Positions 31,426 to 37,826 of a stretch of DNA of 37,826 nucleotides are shown one piece after another. The stretch is taken from positions 1 through 37,826 of the forward strand of contig CANRLK010000014.1 of the NCBI GenBank assembly GCA_947631465.1. The letters run 5' to 3'. The translations under genes and the position numbers were made by a program. The stretch comes from an uncultured Clostridia bacterium (lineage in GTDB: Bacteria; Bacillota; Clostridia; Christensenellales; Borkfalkiaceae). A model generated the notes under the pieces. That model saw only the letters and a list, made by a program, of their open reading frames with translations, made no database searches and was not told the DNA's origin. Each line of letters starts with the position of its first letter. The stretch's first letter is position 1.

Positions 31426-32574
31426 ATGGGAGTTTTCGGAGCAACGGCATTCATCGTGGGGACGACGCTCGGCGCGGGATTTTTGTCGGGCGCGGAGCTC
31501 GTGTGCTTTTTCGGCGCGAAGTTTTTCCTGCCGTCCCTGCTGTTTTCCTTTGCGCTGTACTTTTTGTTGACGCTCAACTTTCTCCTGCTCGGAAAGCGGC
31601 ACGGCGGCTTTGACGGCGCGCTCTCGCGCTTCGGACGGGCGAAGGGGGCGGTCAAACTGTCCTTGACGTTTGTCTCCTTCGTGCCCTGTGCAGGGATGCT
31701 CGCGGGACTTGACGCGCTGCTTCCGAAGTTTTCGCCGCTCTTGTCCGTTCTCGGGCTTGTCCTTTGTCTGCTGTTTTTGAGAAAGGGGATGAAGGGGATC
31801 GGCGCGCTCAACTCTCTGCTCGTGCCCGTGCTCTTATGCTTTGTCTTTTTTGCGGCGCGGGGCGGGCTGGAATTTTTCTATCCGTCGTTGAGCGGCGTCC
31901 GACCGCTCGGCGGAATGTATGCGGGGATGAACGCATTGCTCGCCGCGCCCGTCTTGATGGATGCGGGCAAGACGATGAAAAAGCCCGTTCTTTCCTCGGC
32001 GCTTGCGTCGGCTCTTTCGGCGGTCTGCGCGGTGTGCGTGCTCGGCGTTGTCTACCGCGAGGGGGCGGGGGCGATCTTTGCAGAGCTCCCGTTTTTGTAT
32101 GCAATGCGGCAAAGCCGCGTCTTTTTCATCGCATCCGCGCTTGCCATTCTGACCTCGCTCGCCTCGGCGCTCTATCCGCTGCTTTCGATCTGCGAAAAGA
32201 TCCAAGGCAAGACAAAAAAGAACGCCGCAAAAGCGGTCTTGCTGCTTGCGGCGTTTGCCCTGTCGAGATTGGGCTTGCAGGGCATTGTGAAGTTTTTCTA
32301 TCCCGCGATGGGCGCGGTCGGGCTGATCTTTTCAGTTGTCTGTGTTTTTTACGAGTATTTTTTCAAGCAGAACGACCAAAAAGTACATGCCCGCGGCGAG
32401 CACGCAAAGGATGACGGTCGCACTCATCACGAGGTCGAGCTTGAACACCTGCCCGCCGTATACGATGAGGTAACCGAGCCCCGCGCGCGATACAAGGTAT
32501 TCGCCCATGATCGACCCGATCCAAGCCATGCCCACCGCCACTTTGAGCATCGAGATAAAGGCGGGCAGGGATGA
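31426..32574 (+). CDS. YkvI-like membrane protein (COG3949) with an antisense-derived tail
   Basis: 382-residue protein with about ten membrane segments in its first 312 residues. FIVGTTLGAGFLSGAELVCFFG matches the GAGFASGQE signature of YkvI, a family related to amino acid/sodium transporters with no proven substrate. The last membrane segment ends at FYEYFFKQ; the following 70 residues are rich in His, Arg, Glu and Asp and overlap the ABC permease gene on the other strand by 243 bp. That tail mirrors codons for the permease's membrane helices, so it probably arose by loss of the original stop. No ribosome site is seen, and the start lies 6 nt after a -10-like box. The start is set by the family N terminus. 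Confidence 0.8.
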   Translation: MGVFGATAFIVGTTLGAGFLSGAELVCFFGAKFFLPSLLFSFALYFLLTLNFLLLGKRHGGFDGALSRFGRAKGAVKLSLTFVSFVPCAGMLAGLDALLPKFSPLLSVLGLVLCLLFLRKGMKGIGALNSLLVPVLLCFVFFAARGGLEFFYPSLSGVRPLGGMYAGMNALLAAPVLMDAGKTMKKPVLSSALASALSAVCAVCVLGVVYREGAGAIFAELPFLYAMRQSRVFFIASALAILTSLASALYPLLSICEKIQGKTKKNAAKAVLLLAAFALSRLGLQGIVKFFYPAMGAVGLIFSVVCVFYEYFFKQNDQKVHARGEHAKDDGRTHHEVELEHLPAVYDEVTEPRARYKVFAHDRPDPSHAHRHFEHRDKGGQG

Positions 32575-33147
32575 GGGGATGACGAGCTTTTTTAAGATTT
32601 GGAACTTGCTCGCTCCCATCGACCTTAAAAGCAAGATCTTGTTCGGGTCGGTTTCGAGGAAGGCGGAGAGCATGTGCATGATGACGACGATGAGCCCGAC
32701 GGCGACGGTCATGAACACGATCGCCTTGCTTCCCGTGCCGAACCAAATGATGATCAAAGGACCTAAGGCGATCTTGGGAAGGGCGTTGAGGACGACGATA
32801 TACGGTTCGAGGACGCGGCGGCAAAGGTCGCTCCACCAAAAGGCGAGGGCGACGATACAGCCGACCGCAACGGCGATGAAAAAGCCGACAAACGTTTCGA
32901 GCAAGGTCACGCCGATGTGATAGAAGAGCGTGCCCTCTTTGTAGAGCGAGCCGATCGTCGAGAGGATGCGGGAGGGCGAGCTCGTCAAAAAGGGGTCGGA
33001 CCATCCGAGGCGGGTGGACAGCTCCCAGAAAAGGAGAAGAAAGAGGAGCAAGCCCACCCTCAGCGCTCGGACGATCGCGAGATCGATCCTTCGTTTTTTT
33101 AAGAAGAGCAAATGCTCTTTGGAGTAGTTTTTCTGATCTTTTTTCAT
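32332..33147 (-). CDS. ABC transporter permease, NitT/TauT (SsuC/TauC-like) type
   Basis: 271-residue inner-membrane subunit of an ABC importer. About six membrane segments are visible, with the coupling-helix signature SMGASKFQILKKLVIPSSLPAFISMLKVAVGMAW, which contacts the ATPase. LNALPKIALGPLIIIWFGTG is typical of the nitrate/sulfonate/taurine/pyrimidine-precursor group. The start at 33147 overlaps the ATPase stop (ATGA) and has GGAAGGAG 8 nt upstream; a longer reading frame upstream lies inside the ATPase gene and is not credible. The last 243 bp overlap the convergent YkvI-like gene, yet the protein ends normally (VLLEKILVKN). Last gene of the three-gene transporter operon. Substrate not predictable. 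Confidence 0.9.
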   Translation of the reverse strand: MKKDQKNYSKEHLLFLKKRRIDLAIVRALRVGLLLFLLLFWELSTRLGWSDPFLTSSPSRILSTIGSLYKEGTLFYHIGVTLLETFVGFFIAVAVGCIVALAFWWSDLCRRVLEPYIVVLNALPKIALGPLIIIWFGTGSKAIVFMTVAVGLIVVIMHMLSAFLETDPNKILLLRSMGASKFQILKKLVIPSSLPAFISMLKVAVGMAWIGSIMGEYLVSRAGLGYLIVYGGQVFKLDLVMSATVILCVLAAGMYFLVVLLEKILVKNTDN

Positions 33148-33881
33148 GCGTTGAGCTCCTTCCAAAGCAGTTCGAACCACTCGGAGAACTGTTTGTTTTC
33201 GCGGCGGCGAAGGGGATCGTTTTCCCCGTCGAAGCAAAGTTCGTGCTCGGCGGCGACGCGGGCGGGACGTTTGGTCAAGACGACGACGCGGCTCGCGAGC
33301 GAGATCGCCTCGGAGATGTCGTGCGTGACGAGAAGGGCGGTCTTGCCCTCGCTTCGGATGATCTTGGCAACGTCCTGCGTGACGAGAAGGCGGGTCTGGT
33401 AGTCGAGCGCGGAGAAGGGTTCATCCAAGAGGAGCACGTCGGGGTCGAAGGCGAGGGTGCGGATGAGCGCGGCGCGCTGCCGCATGCCGCCCGAAAGCTG
33501 CGACGGATAGCTCTGCAAAAATTCTCCGAGCCCGTACTTTTCGGCGAGCGTTCTTGCCCGCTCCAACGATTCGCTATCGAGCCTGTGCTGCACTTCGAGG
33601 GGCAGGCGGATATTTTTTTCGATCGTGCGCCAAGGGAAGAGCTCGTCGCGTTGGAGCATGTAGCCGATCGAGCCCCTTCGGGACACTTCGCCCTCGGACG
33701 GGGTCAAAAGCCCCGCCGCGAGGGACAAAAGGGTGCTTTTCCCGCAGCCCGAAGGTCCGATGAGGGCGACAAACTCGCCTTTCTCCACCGTAAAGGTGAG
33801 GTTTTCGGTCGCCGTCACCTCGCCCCGCACGGTATGATAGATGTGTTTTACGTCGTGAAACGACAGCATTTTTTCTTTCAT
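33144..33881 (-). CDS. ABC transporter ATP-binding protein, NitT/TauT type
   Basis: 245-residue ATPase that powers the importer. The Walker A motif GPSGCGKST (about 42-50), Q loop YMLQRDELFPWRT, signature LSGGMRQRAAL, Walker B VLLLDEPFSALD and the switch histidine in LLVTHDISEA are all intact. RDELFPWRT and FSALDYQTR are typical of the SsuB/TauB/ThiZ group. AAGGAAG lies 4 nt before ATG 33881. The gene follows the binding-protein gene after 53 bp and overlaps the permease start by 4 bp, so the three are one operon. Confidence 0.93.
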   Translation of the reverse strand: MKEKMLSFHDVKHIYHTVRGEVTATENLTFTVEKGEFVALIGPSGCGKSTLLSLAAGLLTPSEGEVSRRGSIGYMLQRDELFPWRTIEKNIRLPLEVQHRLDSESLERARTLAEKYGLGEFLQSYPSQLSGGMRQRAALIRTLAFDPDVLLLDEPFSALDYQTRLLVTQDVAKIIRSEGKTALLVTHDISEAISLASRVVVLTKRPARVAAEHELCFDGENDPLRRRENKQFSEWFELLWKELNA

Positions 33882-33934
33882 GGTACTTCCTTTGCGTCCG
33901 CGGCTTTGGTTCGGCGCGGAGAACGGTCATTTTC

Positions 33935-34933
33935 TCATTGAAGAGATGCGTACACTTCCTTTACATAGCGGTTGTCGACGAGCTTTTCAAACTCTCCGCG
34001 CTCGGGCAGTTCGCCCGCCTCTTCGATCACGTCCTGCAAGCGGTCGAAGCTCTCCTTCGTCATCGCCATATCGGTCGGCCAGGAGTCGATGGACTGATAG
34101 CTCTTGACGCTGGTTGCGATCGAGTTGAGCGAGGTGGACGGGAACGCCGCATAGAGCTTATCGGCGATGTCCTCGGGCGAGTTGTTCTGCGCGTATTTGA
34201 CGGCGCGGAGCATGGCGCGGAGAAAGCCCTTTGCAAGGTCCTCGTTCTTGTCGAGCCAGGAGCGTTTTGCGATGTATGAGGTGTAGGGGATGACCCCGCC
34301 CGCCTCGCCGACGGAGGCGACGATATAGCCCTTGCCCGCCGCCTGATATTCAGACGCGCCGGGTTCGAACATGGTGCAGTAGTCCGCGACGCCGCCCTCG
34401 AACGCGCTCGTCATGAGGTTGAAGGCGACGTCGAAGTTGAGGGTATAGTCCTCGGGGGTGAGTTGATGTTCTTTGAGGATGTATTCAAAGGTCATCGCGG
34501 GCACGCCGCCCTTTCTTCCCGCGAGGATCTCCTTGCCTTTGAGGTCTTCCCATTTGAAGTTGGGCTCTTCGTTGCGCGAGACGAGGAACGAGCCGTCCCT
34601 TTGGGTGAGCTGACCGAACACGGTCGGCACGTCAGCCGAGCCGCCGAGCAGGACATAGAGCGCGGCTTCGGGCCCGCAGAAGCCGATGTCCGCTTCGCCC
34701 GACAGCACGGCCGTCATGACCTTGTCTGCGCCGCCGCCGTTCGTGAGTTCGATCTTGATGCCTTCTTCCTCGAAATAGCCGAGGGAGTCGGCGAGATACA
34801 TGGGCGCATAGAACACGGAGTGGGTGACTTCGTTGATGCGCAGGGTATGAAGGTCGGTTTTATTTTCTCCGCAGGCGGAGAGGGGGAGCGTAGCGAAGAG
34901 CAGCGCTCCGAGAATGACGAATAATTTTTTCAT
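33935..34933 (-). CDS. ABC transporter substrate-binding lipoprotein, NitT/TauT (NMT1-like) type
   Basis: 332 residues. The signal peptide ends LPLSAC, with the lipidated cysteine at about 21, so the protein is anchored outside the membrane. The mature part has the type II binding-protein fold: RINEVTHSVFYAPMYLADSLGYFEEEGIKIELTN, then GEADIGFCGPEAALYVL and GRKGGVPAMTFEYILK. This group binds nitrate, sulfonates, taurine, riboflavin or thiamine precursors; no TPP or FMN riboswitch precedes the operon, so the ligand stays open. GGAG lies 7 nt before ATG 34933. First gene of the operon, divergent from valS. A plausible promoter is CTGACA (34971-34976), 17 bp, TAAATT (34948-34953) on the minus strand. 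Confidence 0.92.
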   Translation of the reverse strand: MKKLFVILGALLFATLPLSACGENKTDLHTLRINEVTHSVFYAPMYLADSLGYFEEEGIKIELTNGGGADKVMTAVLSGEADIGFCGPEAALYVLLGGSADVPTVFGQLTQRDGSFLVSRNEEPNFKWEDLKGKEILAGRKGGVPAMTFEYILKEHQLTPEDYTLNFDVAFNLMTSAFEGGVADYCTMFEPGASEYQAAGKGYIVASVGEAGGVIPYTSYIAKRSWLDKNEDLAKGFLRAMLRAVKYAQNNSPEDIADKLYAAFPSTSLNSIATSVKSYQSIDSWPTDMAMTKESFDRLQDVIEEAGELPERGEFEKLVDNRYVKEVYASLQ

Positions 34934-34947
34934 ACGATTCTCCGAAA

Positions 34948-34976
34948 AATTTAGTTTATATATTCTATGTTGTCAG
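34948..34976 (-). promoter_or_regulatory. Probable promoter of the ABC importer operon
   Basis: Minus strand: CTGACA (34971-34976), 17-bp spacer, TAAATT (34948-34953). The match is moderate. It lies 8 bp from the divergent valS -35 box. Confidence 0.5.
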
Positions 34977-34984
34977 CGGATTTA

Positions 34985-35013
34985 TTGACAACGCCGAAAA
35001 AAAGAGGTATAAT
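34985..35013 (+). promoter_or_regulatory. Consensus promoter of valS
   Basis: TTGACA (34985-34990), 17-bp spacer, TATAAT (35008-35013). The leader is only about 25 nt, so there is no T-box. A small dyad GGTAT (35006-35010) / ATACC (35023-35027) spans the -10 box, recalling the palindrome at the proS promoter. Confidence 0.9.
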
Positions 35014-35044
35014 AGCCAAGTAATACCATTTTTCGGGGCGAACC

Positions 35045-37669
35045 ATGAAAGAAATGCAAACGACGTACAATCCCAAGGAATTTGAAGAGCGGATCTATTC
35101 GGAATGGATGGAGGGAAAGTATTTCCACGCCGCGATCGACAAGAAGAAAGTCCCGTTTACGGTGATGATGCCGCCCCCCAACATAACAGGGCGTCTGCAC
35201 ATGGGGCACGCGATGGACGAGACCATGCAGGACGTCATCGTCCGCTTCAAGCGCATGCAGGGCTACTGTGTCCTTTGGCTTCCTGGGACAGACCATGCGT
35301 CGCTCGCGACCGAGCATAAGATCGTCGAAGAATTGCAAAAAGAGGGCATTAAGAAGGAATCGCTCACGAGAGAGGAGTTTCTTCGCCGCGCCTGGGCTTG
35401 GAAAGAGCAATACGGCGGCAAGATCGTCGAGCAGCTTCAAAAGCTCGGCTCGTCCTGCGATTGGGACAGGCTCGCCTTCACGCTCGACGAACGCTGTTCG
35501 AACGCCGTGCGCGAAGCCTTTTGCAGGTTGTACGAAAAGGGGCTCATCTACCGCGGGAGCAGGATCATCAATTGGTGTCCGACCTGCGGGACGGCGCTTT
35601 CGGACGAGGAAGTGGAACACACCGAGGACGCAGGCAGCTTTTGGTATTTCGACTATCCCGTCGAGGGGACGGACGAAGTGCTCACGATCGCGACGACCCG
35701 CCCCGAGACCATGCTCGGCGATACGGCGGTCGCGGTCAATCCCTCGGACGAACGCTATCAACGTTTGGTCGGGAAGAAGATACGGCTTCCGATCACGGAC
35801 AGGATCATTCCCATCGTCGCGGACGACTATGTCGATCCCGCCTTCGGCACGGGCGCGGTGAAGATCACCCCCGCGCACGATCCCAACGACTTCGAGGTGG
35901 GGCTGAGGCACGATCTTCCGCTCATCCGCGTGATGAACGACGACGGCACGATGAACGAGCTTTGCGGCAAGTTCCAAGGGCTCGACCGCTATGCGGCGCG
36001 GAAGGCGGTCGTTGAAGAGATGAGATCGCTCGGGCGTTTGAGAAAGACCGAGCCGTACAGTCACAATGTGGGGCATTGCCATAGATGTCATTCTCAGATC
36101 GAGCCGCTCGTGTCCAAGCAGTGGTTTGTCAAGATGGCGCCGCTTGCAAAGCCCGCGATCGACGCCGTCGTCAAGAACAAGACCCGTTTCGTGCCCGACC
36201 GCTTTGCCAAGATTTACTTCAATTGGCTTGAAAATATCCGCGATTGGTGCATTTCCCGCCAGCTTTGGTGGGGGCACAGGATCCCCGTCTGGTACTGCGA
36301 GTGCGGAGAGACGATCTGCGCGCGCAAGCAGCCTTCGGTCTGTCCCAAGTGCGGCGGCACGCATTTGAAACAGGACGAGGACTGCCTCGACACCTGGTTC
36401 TCGTCCGCGCTCTGGCCATTCTCGACGCTCGGCTGGCCCGAAGAAACAGAGGAATTTCAGTATTTCTACCCGACGGACGCGCTCGTCACGGGCTATGACA
36501 TCATTCCGTTTTGGGTGATGCGCATGATGTTCTCAGGAATAGAGTACACGGGCAAAGTGCCGTTCCGCGACGTGCTTATTCACGGGCTCGTGCGGGACGA
36601 ACAGGGGCGCAAGATGAGCAAGTCCCTCGGCAATGGCATCGACCCGCTTGAAGTCATCGACAAATACGGTGCGGACTCCCTTCGGCTCTCGCTGATGACG
36701 GGTATCGCGCCCGGGAACGACACCCGCTTCACCGACGTGAAGGCAGAGGCGTCGCGCAACTTTATCAATAAACTCTGGAACGCCTCGCGGTTCGTGCTCA
36801 TGAACGCCAAGGGCGAGAAGATCCCGCCGCTTCAAGAGATCAAATTGCAGCCCGCGGACCGCTGGATCATCTCGCGGCTCATGACGACCATCCGCGACGT
36901 CACGCTTTCCTTGCAGAAGTACGACCTCGGGATCGCGGCGGACAAACTGACCGATTTTGTCTGGAACGATCTTTGCGATTGGTATATCGAGCTTTCCAAG
37001 CCCGCGCTCTACGGGGAAGATCAAGACCGCAAGCGCGCGAATTTGGGCGTGTTGATGTTTACGCTCGAAAACGCGTTGAAGCTGCTTCATCCCTTCATCC
37101 CGTTCGTGACCGAGGAGATCTACGGCTTTTTGCCCGGGAAGCGGGGCAAGATCATTGCGACCGACTACCCGCGGTACGATTCCAAGCTCTCCTATAAAAA
37201 GGAAGCGAAGGCGTTTGAGGGGGTGATCGAGCTCATCAAAGCGGTTCGTGCGATGAAGGTCTCGGTGAACTGTCCGCCCGCGAAGAAGGTGCGGCTCTTT
37301 GTCGTGACCGAAAACAAGCGGCTTTTGAGCCTCAACAAGAACTCTATTTTGCGGCTTGCGGGGGCGAGCGAGCTTGACTTTTTGCCTGCGGGCGCGAAGC
37401 TGGAAGAAAAGACGGTCTCCCAGGTCGTGGAAGTGGGACATCTCTTTGTGCCGCTCGGCGAGCTCGTTGATTTGGACGCGGAGCGCGAACGCTTGCAGAA
37501 GGAACTTGACCGCGTGATGGGGGAGATCGCCCGCGCGGGAGGAAAACTTGCGAACGTGAACTTTATGTCCAAAGCGCCCAAGAAGGTCGTCGAGGACGAA
37601 AAGGCGAAGCTTGAAAAATACATCGACATGAAGGGAAAGATCGAACAGCAGATCAAAGATTTGTCATAA
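35045..37669 (+). CDS. valS: Valyl-tRNA synthetase
   Basis: Class I synthetase that charges tRNA-Val. 874 residues, full length. The HIGH-type motif is in PPPNITGRLHMGHAMD (H52, H55). WCPTCGTALSDEEVEH (C178, C181) starts the editing region, which includes TTRPETMLGDTAVAVNP and the GTGAVKITPAHDPNDFEVG loop. A zinc-type cluster CECGE...CPKCGG lies near residues 418-440. The KMSKS motif is GRKMSKSLGNGIDP (K523-S527). An anticodon-binding domain and a C-terminal coiled coil (about 800-874) complete it. ATG 35045 follows a GGGGCG site, a weak ribosome signal. A strong terminator follows the stop. Valine rather than isoleucine or leucine specificity is supported by the coiled-coil tail and NITGRLHMGHA. 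Confidence 0.97.
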   Translation: MKEMQTTYNPKEFEERIYSEWMEGKYFHAAIDKKKVPFTVMMPPPNITGRLHMGHAMDETMQDVIVRFKRMQGYCVLWLPGTDHASLATEHKIVEELQKEGIKKESLTREEFLRRAWAWKEQYGGKIVEQLQKLGSSCDWDRLAFTLDERCSNAVREAFCRLYEKGLIYRGSRIINWCPTCGTALSDEEVEHTEDAGSFWYFDYPVEGTDEVLTIATTRPETMLGDTAVAVNPSDERYQRLVGKKIRLPITDRIIPIVADDYVDPAFGTGAVKITPAHDPNDFEVGLRHDLPLIRVMNDDGTMNELCGKFQGLDRYAARKAVVEEMRSLGRLRKTEPYSHNVGHCHRCHSQIEPLVSKQWFVKMAPLAKPAIDAVVKNKTRFVPDRFAKIYFNWLENIRDWCISRQLWWGHRIPVWYCECGETICARKQPSVCPKCGGTHLKQDEDCLDTWFSSALWPFSTLGWPEETEEFQYFYPTDALVTGYDIIPFWVMRMMFSGIEYTGKVPFRDVLIHGLVRDEQGRKMSKSLGNGIDPLEVIDKYGADSLRLSLMTGIAPGNDTRFTDVKAEASRNFINKLWNASRFVLMNAKGEKIPPLQEIKLQPADRWIISRLMTTIRDVTLSLQKYDLGIAADKLTDFVWNDLCDWYIELSKPALYGEDQDRKRANLGVLMFTLENALKLLHPFIPFVTEEIYGFLPGKRGKIIATDYPRYDSKLSYKKEAKAFEGVIELIKAVRAMKVSVNCPPAKKVRLFVVTENKRLLSLNKNSILRLAGASELDFLPAGAKLEEKTVSQVVEVGHLFVPLGELVDLDAERERLQKELDRVMGEIARAGGKLANVNFMSKAPKKVVEDEKAKLEKYIDMKGKIEQQIKDLS

Positions 37670-37685
37670 AGAGAAAGGATGAAAG

Positions 37686-37710
37686 AACCCCGCGAATTTC
37701 GCGGGGTTTA
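37686..37710 (+). terminator. Terminator of valS
   Basis: AACCCCGCGA (37686-37695) pairs with TCGCGGGGTT (37699-37708), loop ATT, then TTATTGT. Unlike the other terminators of the window it does not contain GGCGCGCC. Confidence 0.9.
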
Positions 37711-37712
37711 TT

Positions 37713-37826
37713 GTCTAAACGAAAACCACGCGATCGTCGCGTGGTTCAAGAGAGGCTAATGCCGATGAGGTAGACAAAGAAACTCCGATTGGTGTAGAAT
37801 TGAGTAAGACCTGCCAGTCTGAAAAG
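37713..37826 (+). repeat. Hairpin repeat at the right edge, possible IS200/IS605-like left end
   Basis: GTCTA, then GAAAACCACG and a perfect hairpin AACCACGCGA (37724-37733) / TCGCGTGGTT (37737-37746) with loop TCG, then TTCAAG, GGCTAATGCCGATG and GTAGACAAAG. The first 56 bp match the minus-strand repeat at 3375-3431. The sequence then runs on for about 58 bp to the window edge without a start codon of a recognisable gene. A short subterminal hairpin with a leader before a gene would fit an IS200-like transposase unit, but the gene itself, if any, lies outside the window. Confidence 0.5.

Noticed and set aside
33148-33237. Longer permease start at 33237
   Set aside because: It lies within the ATPase gene, encodes a basic unstructured stretch, and lacks the ribosome site that precedes ATG 33147.
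35020-35044. T-box leader before valS
   Set aside because: The consensus promoter leaves only about 25 nt of leader, too short for a T-box.
34934-35044. TPP or FMN riboswitch before the ABC importer
   Set aside because: The intergenic region is only 111 bp, shared by two divergent promoters, and no conserved riboswitch core is seen.

Overview
The window looks like chromosomal DNA from a Gram-positive anaerobe of the Bacillota, most likely an uncultured member of the Clostridia (perhaps Christensenellales; the lineage is my inference). Reasons: GC-rich coding sequence, AGGAGG-type ribosome binding sites, consensus TTGACA/TATAAT promoters, tandem DegV proteins, a PadR-type regulator, a YkvI-like membrane protein, BspA-type leucine-rich-repeat and other lipoproteins, and no outer-membrane genes. 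UGA is a stop codon.

Layout. (1) 1-2114: 3' part of a tRNA-Leu(CAA), then alpha-phosphoglucomutase and its terminator. (2) 2115-3431: about 1.3 kb without a credible gene, made of dispersed repeats, strong hairpins, an orphan terminator and a remnant of a hairpin repeat that recurs at the right edge. (3) 3438-7056, minus: phosphomannomutase/phosphoglucomutase and transketolase in one operon. (4) 7137-9101: two tandem DegV fatty-acid-binding proteins. (5) 9145-12038: prolyl- and asparaginyl-tRNA synthetases. (6) 12039-14196: another repeat copy, a nucleoside hydrolase and, convergent to it, a membrane-anchored DUF1508 protein. (7) 14235-16984: two translationally coupled flavoproteins (HI0933-like and COG2509). 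(8) 17067-27558: a 10-kb, six-gene envelope operon: zinc-ribbon-like/thioredoxin-like lipoprotein, DUF58 protein, leucine-rich-repeat lipoprotein, membrane protein with an acidic Gly-rich tail, BatA/VWA protein, and double-VWA protein. (9) 27698-31378, minus: an 1171-residue protein combining a PadR winged helix, long acidic and coiled-coil regions and a C-terminal membrane domain; its consensus promoter lies between two copies of a 22-bp PadR-like operator. (10) 31426-34933: YkvI-like membrane protein overlapping antisense the permease of a NitT/TauT-type ABC importer. (11) 34985-37826: valyl-tRNA synthetase, terminator, and the start of a repeat that may be the left end of an IS200/IS605-like element.

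The two regions most worth attention are the envelope operon, which has the DUF58 and VWA parts of a MoxR-type system but no MoxR ATPase in its own transcription unit, and the neighbouring membrane-anchored PadR fusion with its operator pair. They converge on a shared bidirectional terminator. A functional link between them is possible but not shown. Other recurrent signals are a family of terminators built on GGCGCGCC, several promoters whose -10 box lies only 5-6 nt before the start codon (possible leaderless mRNAs), and dispersed repeat blocks with variable hairpin ends.
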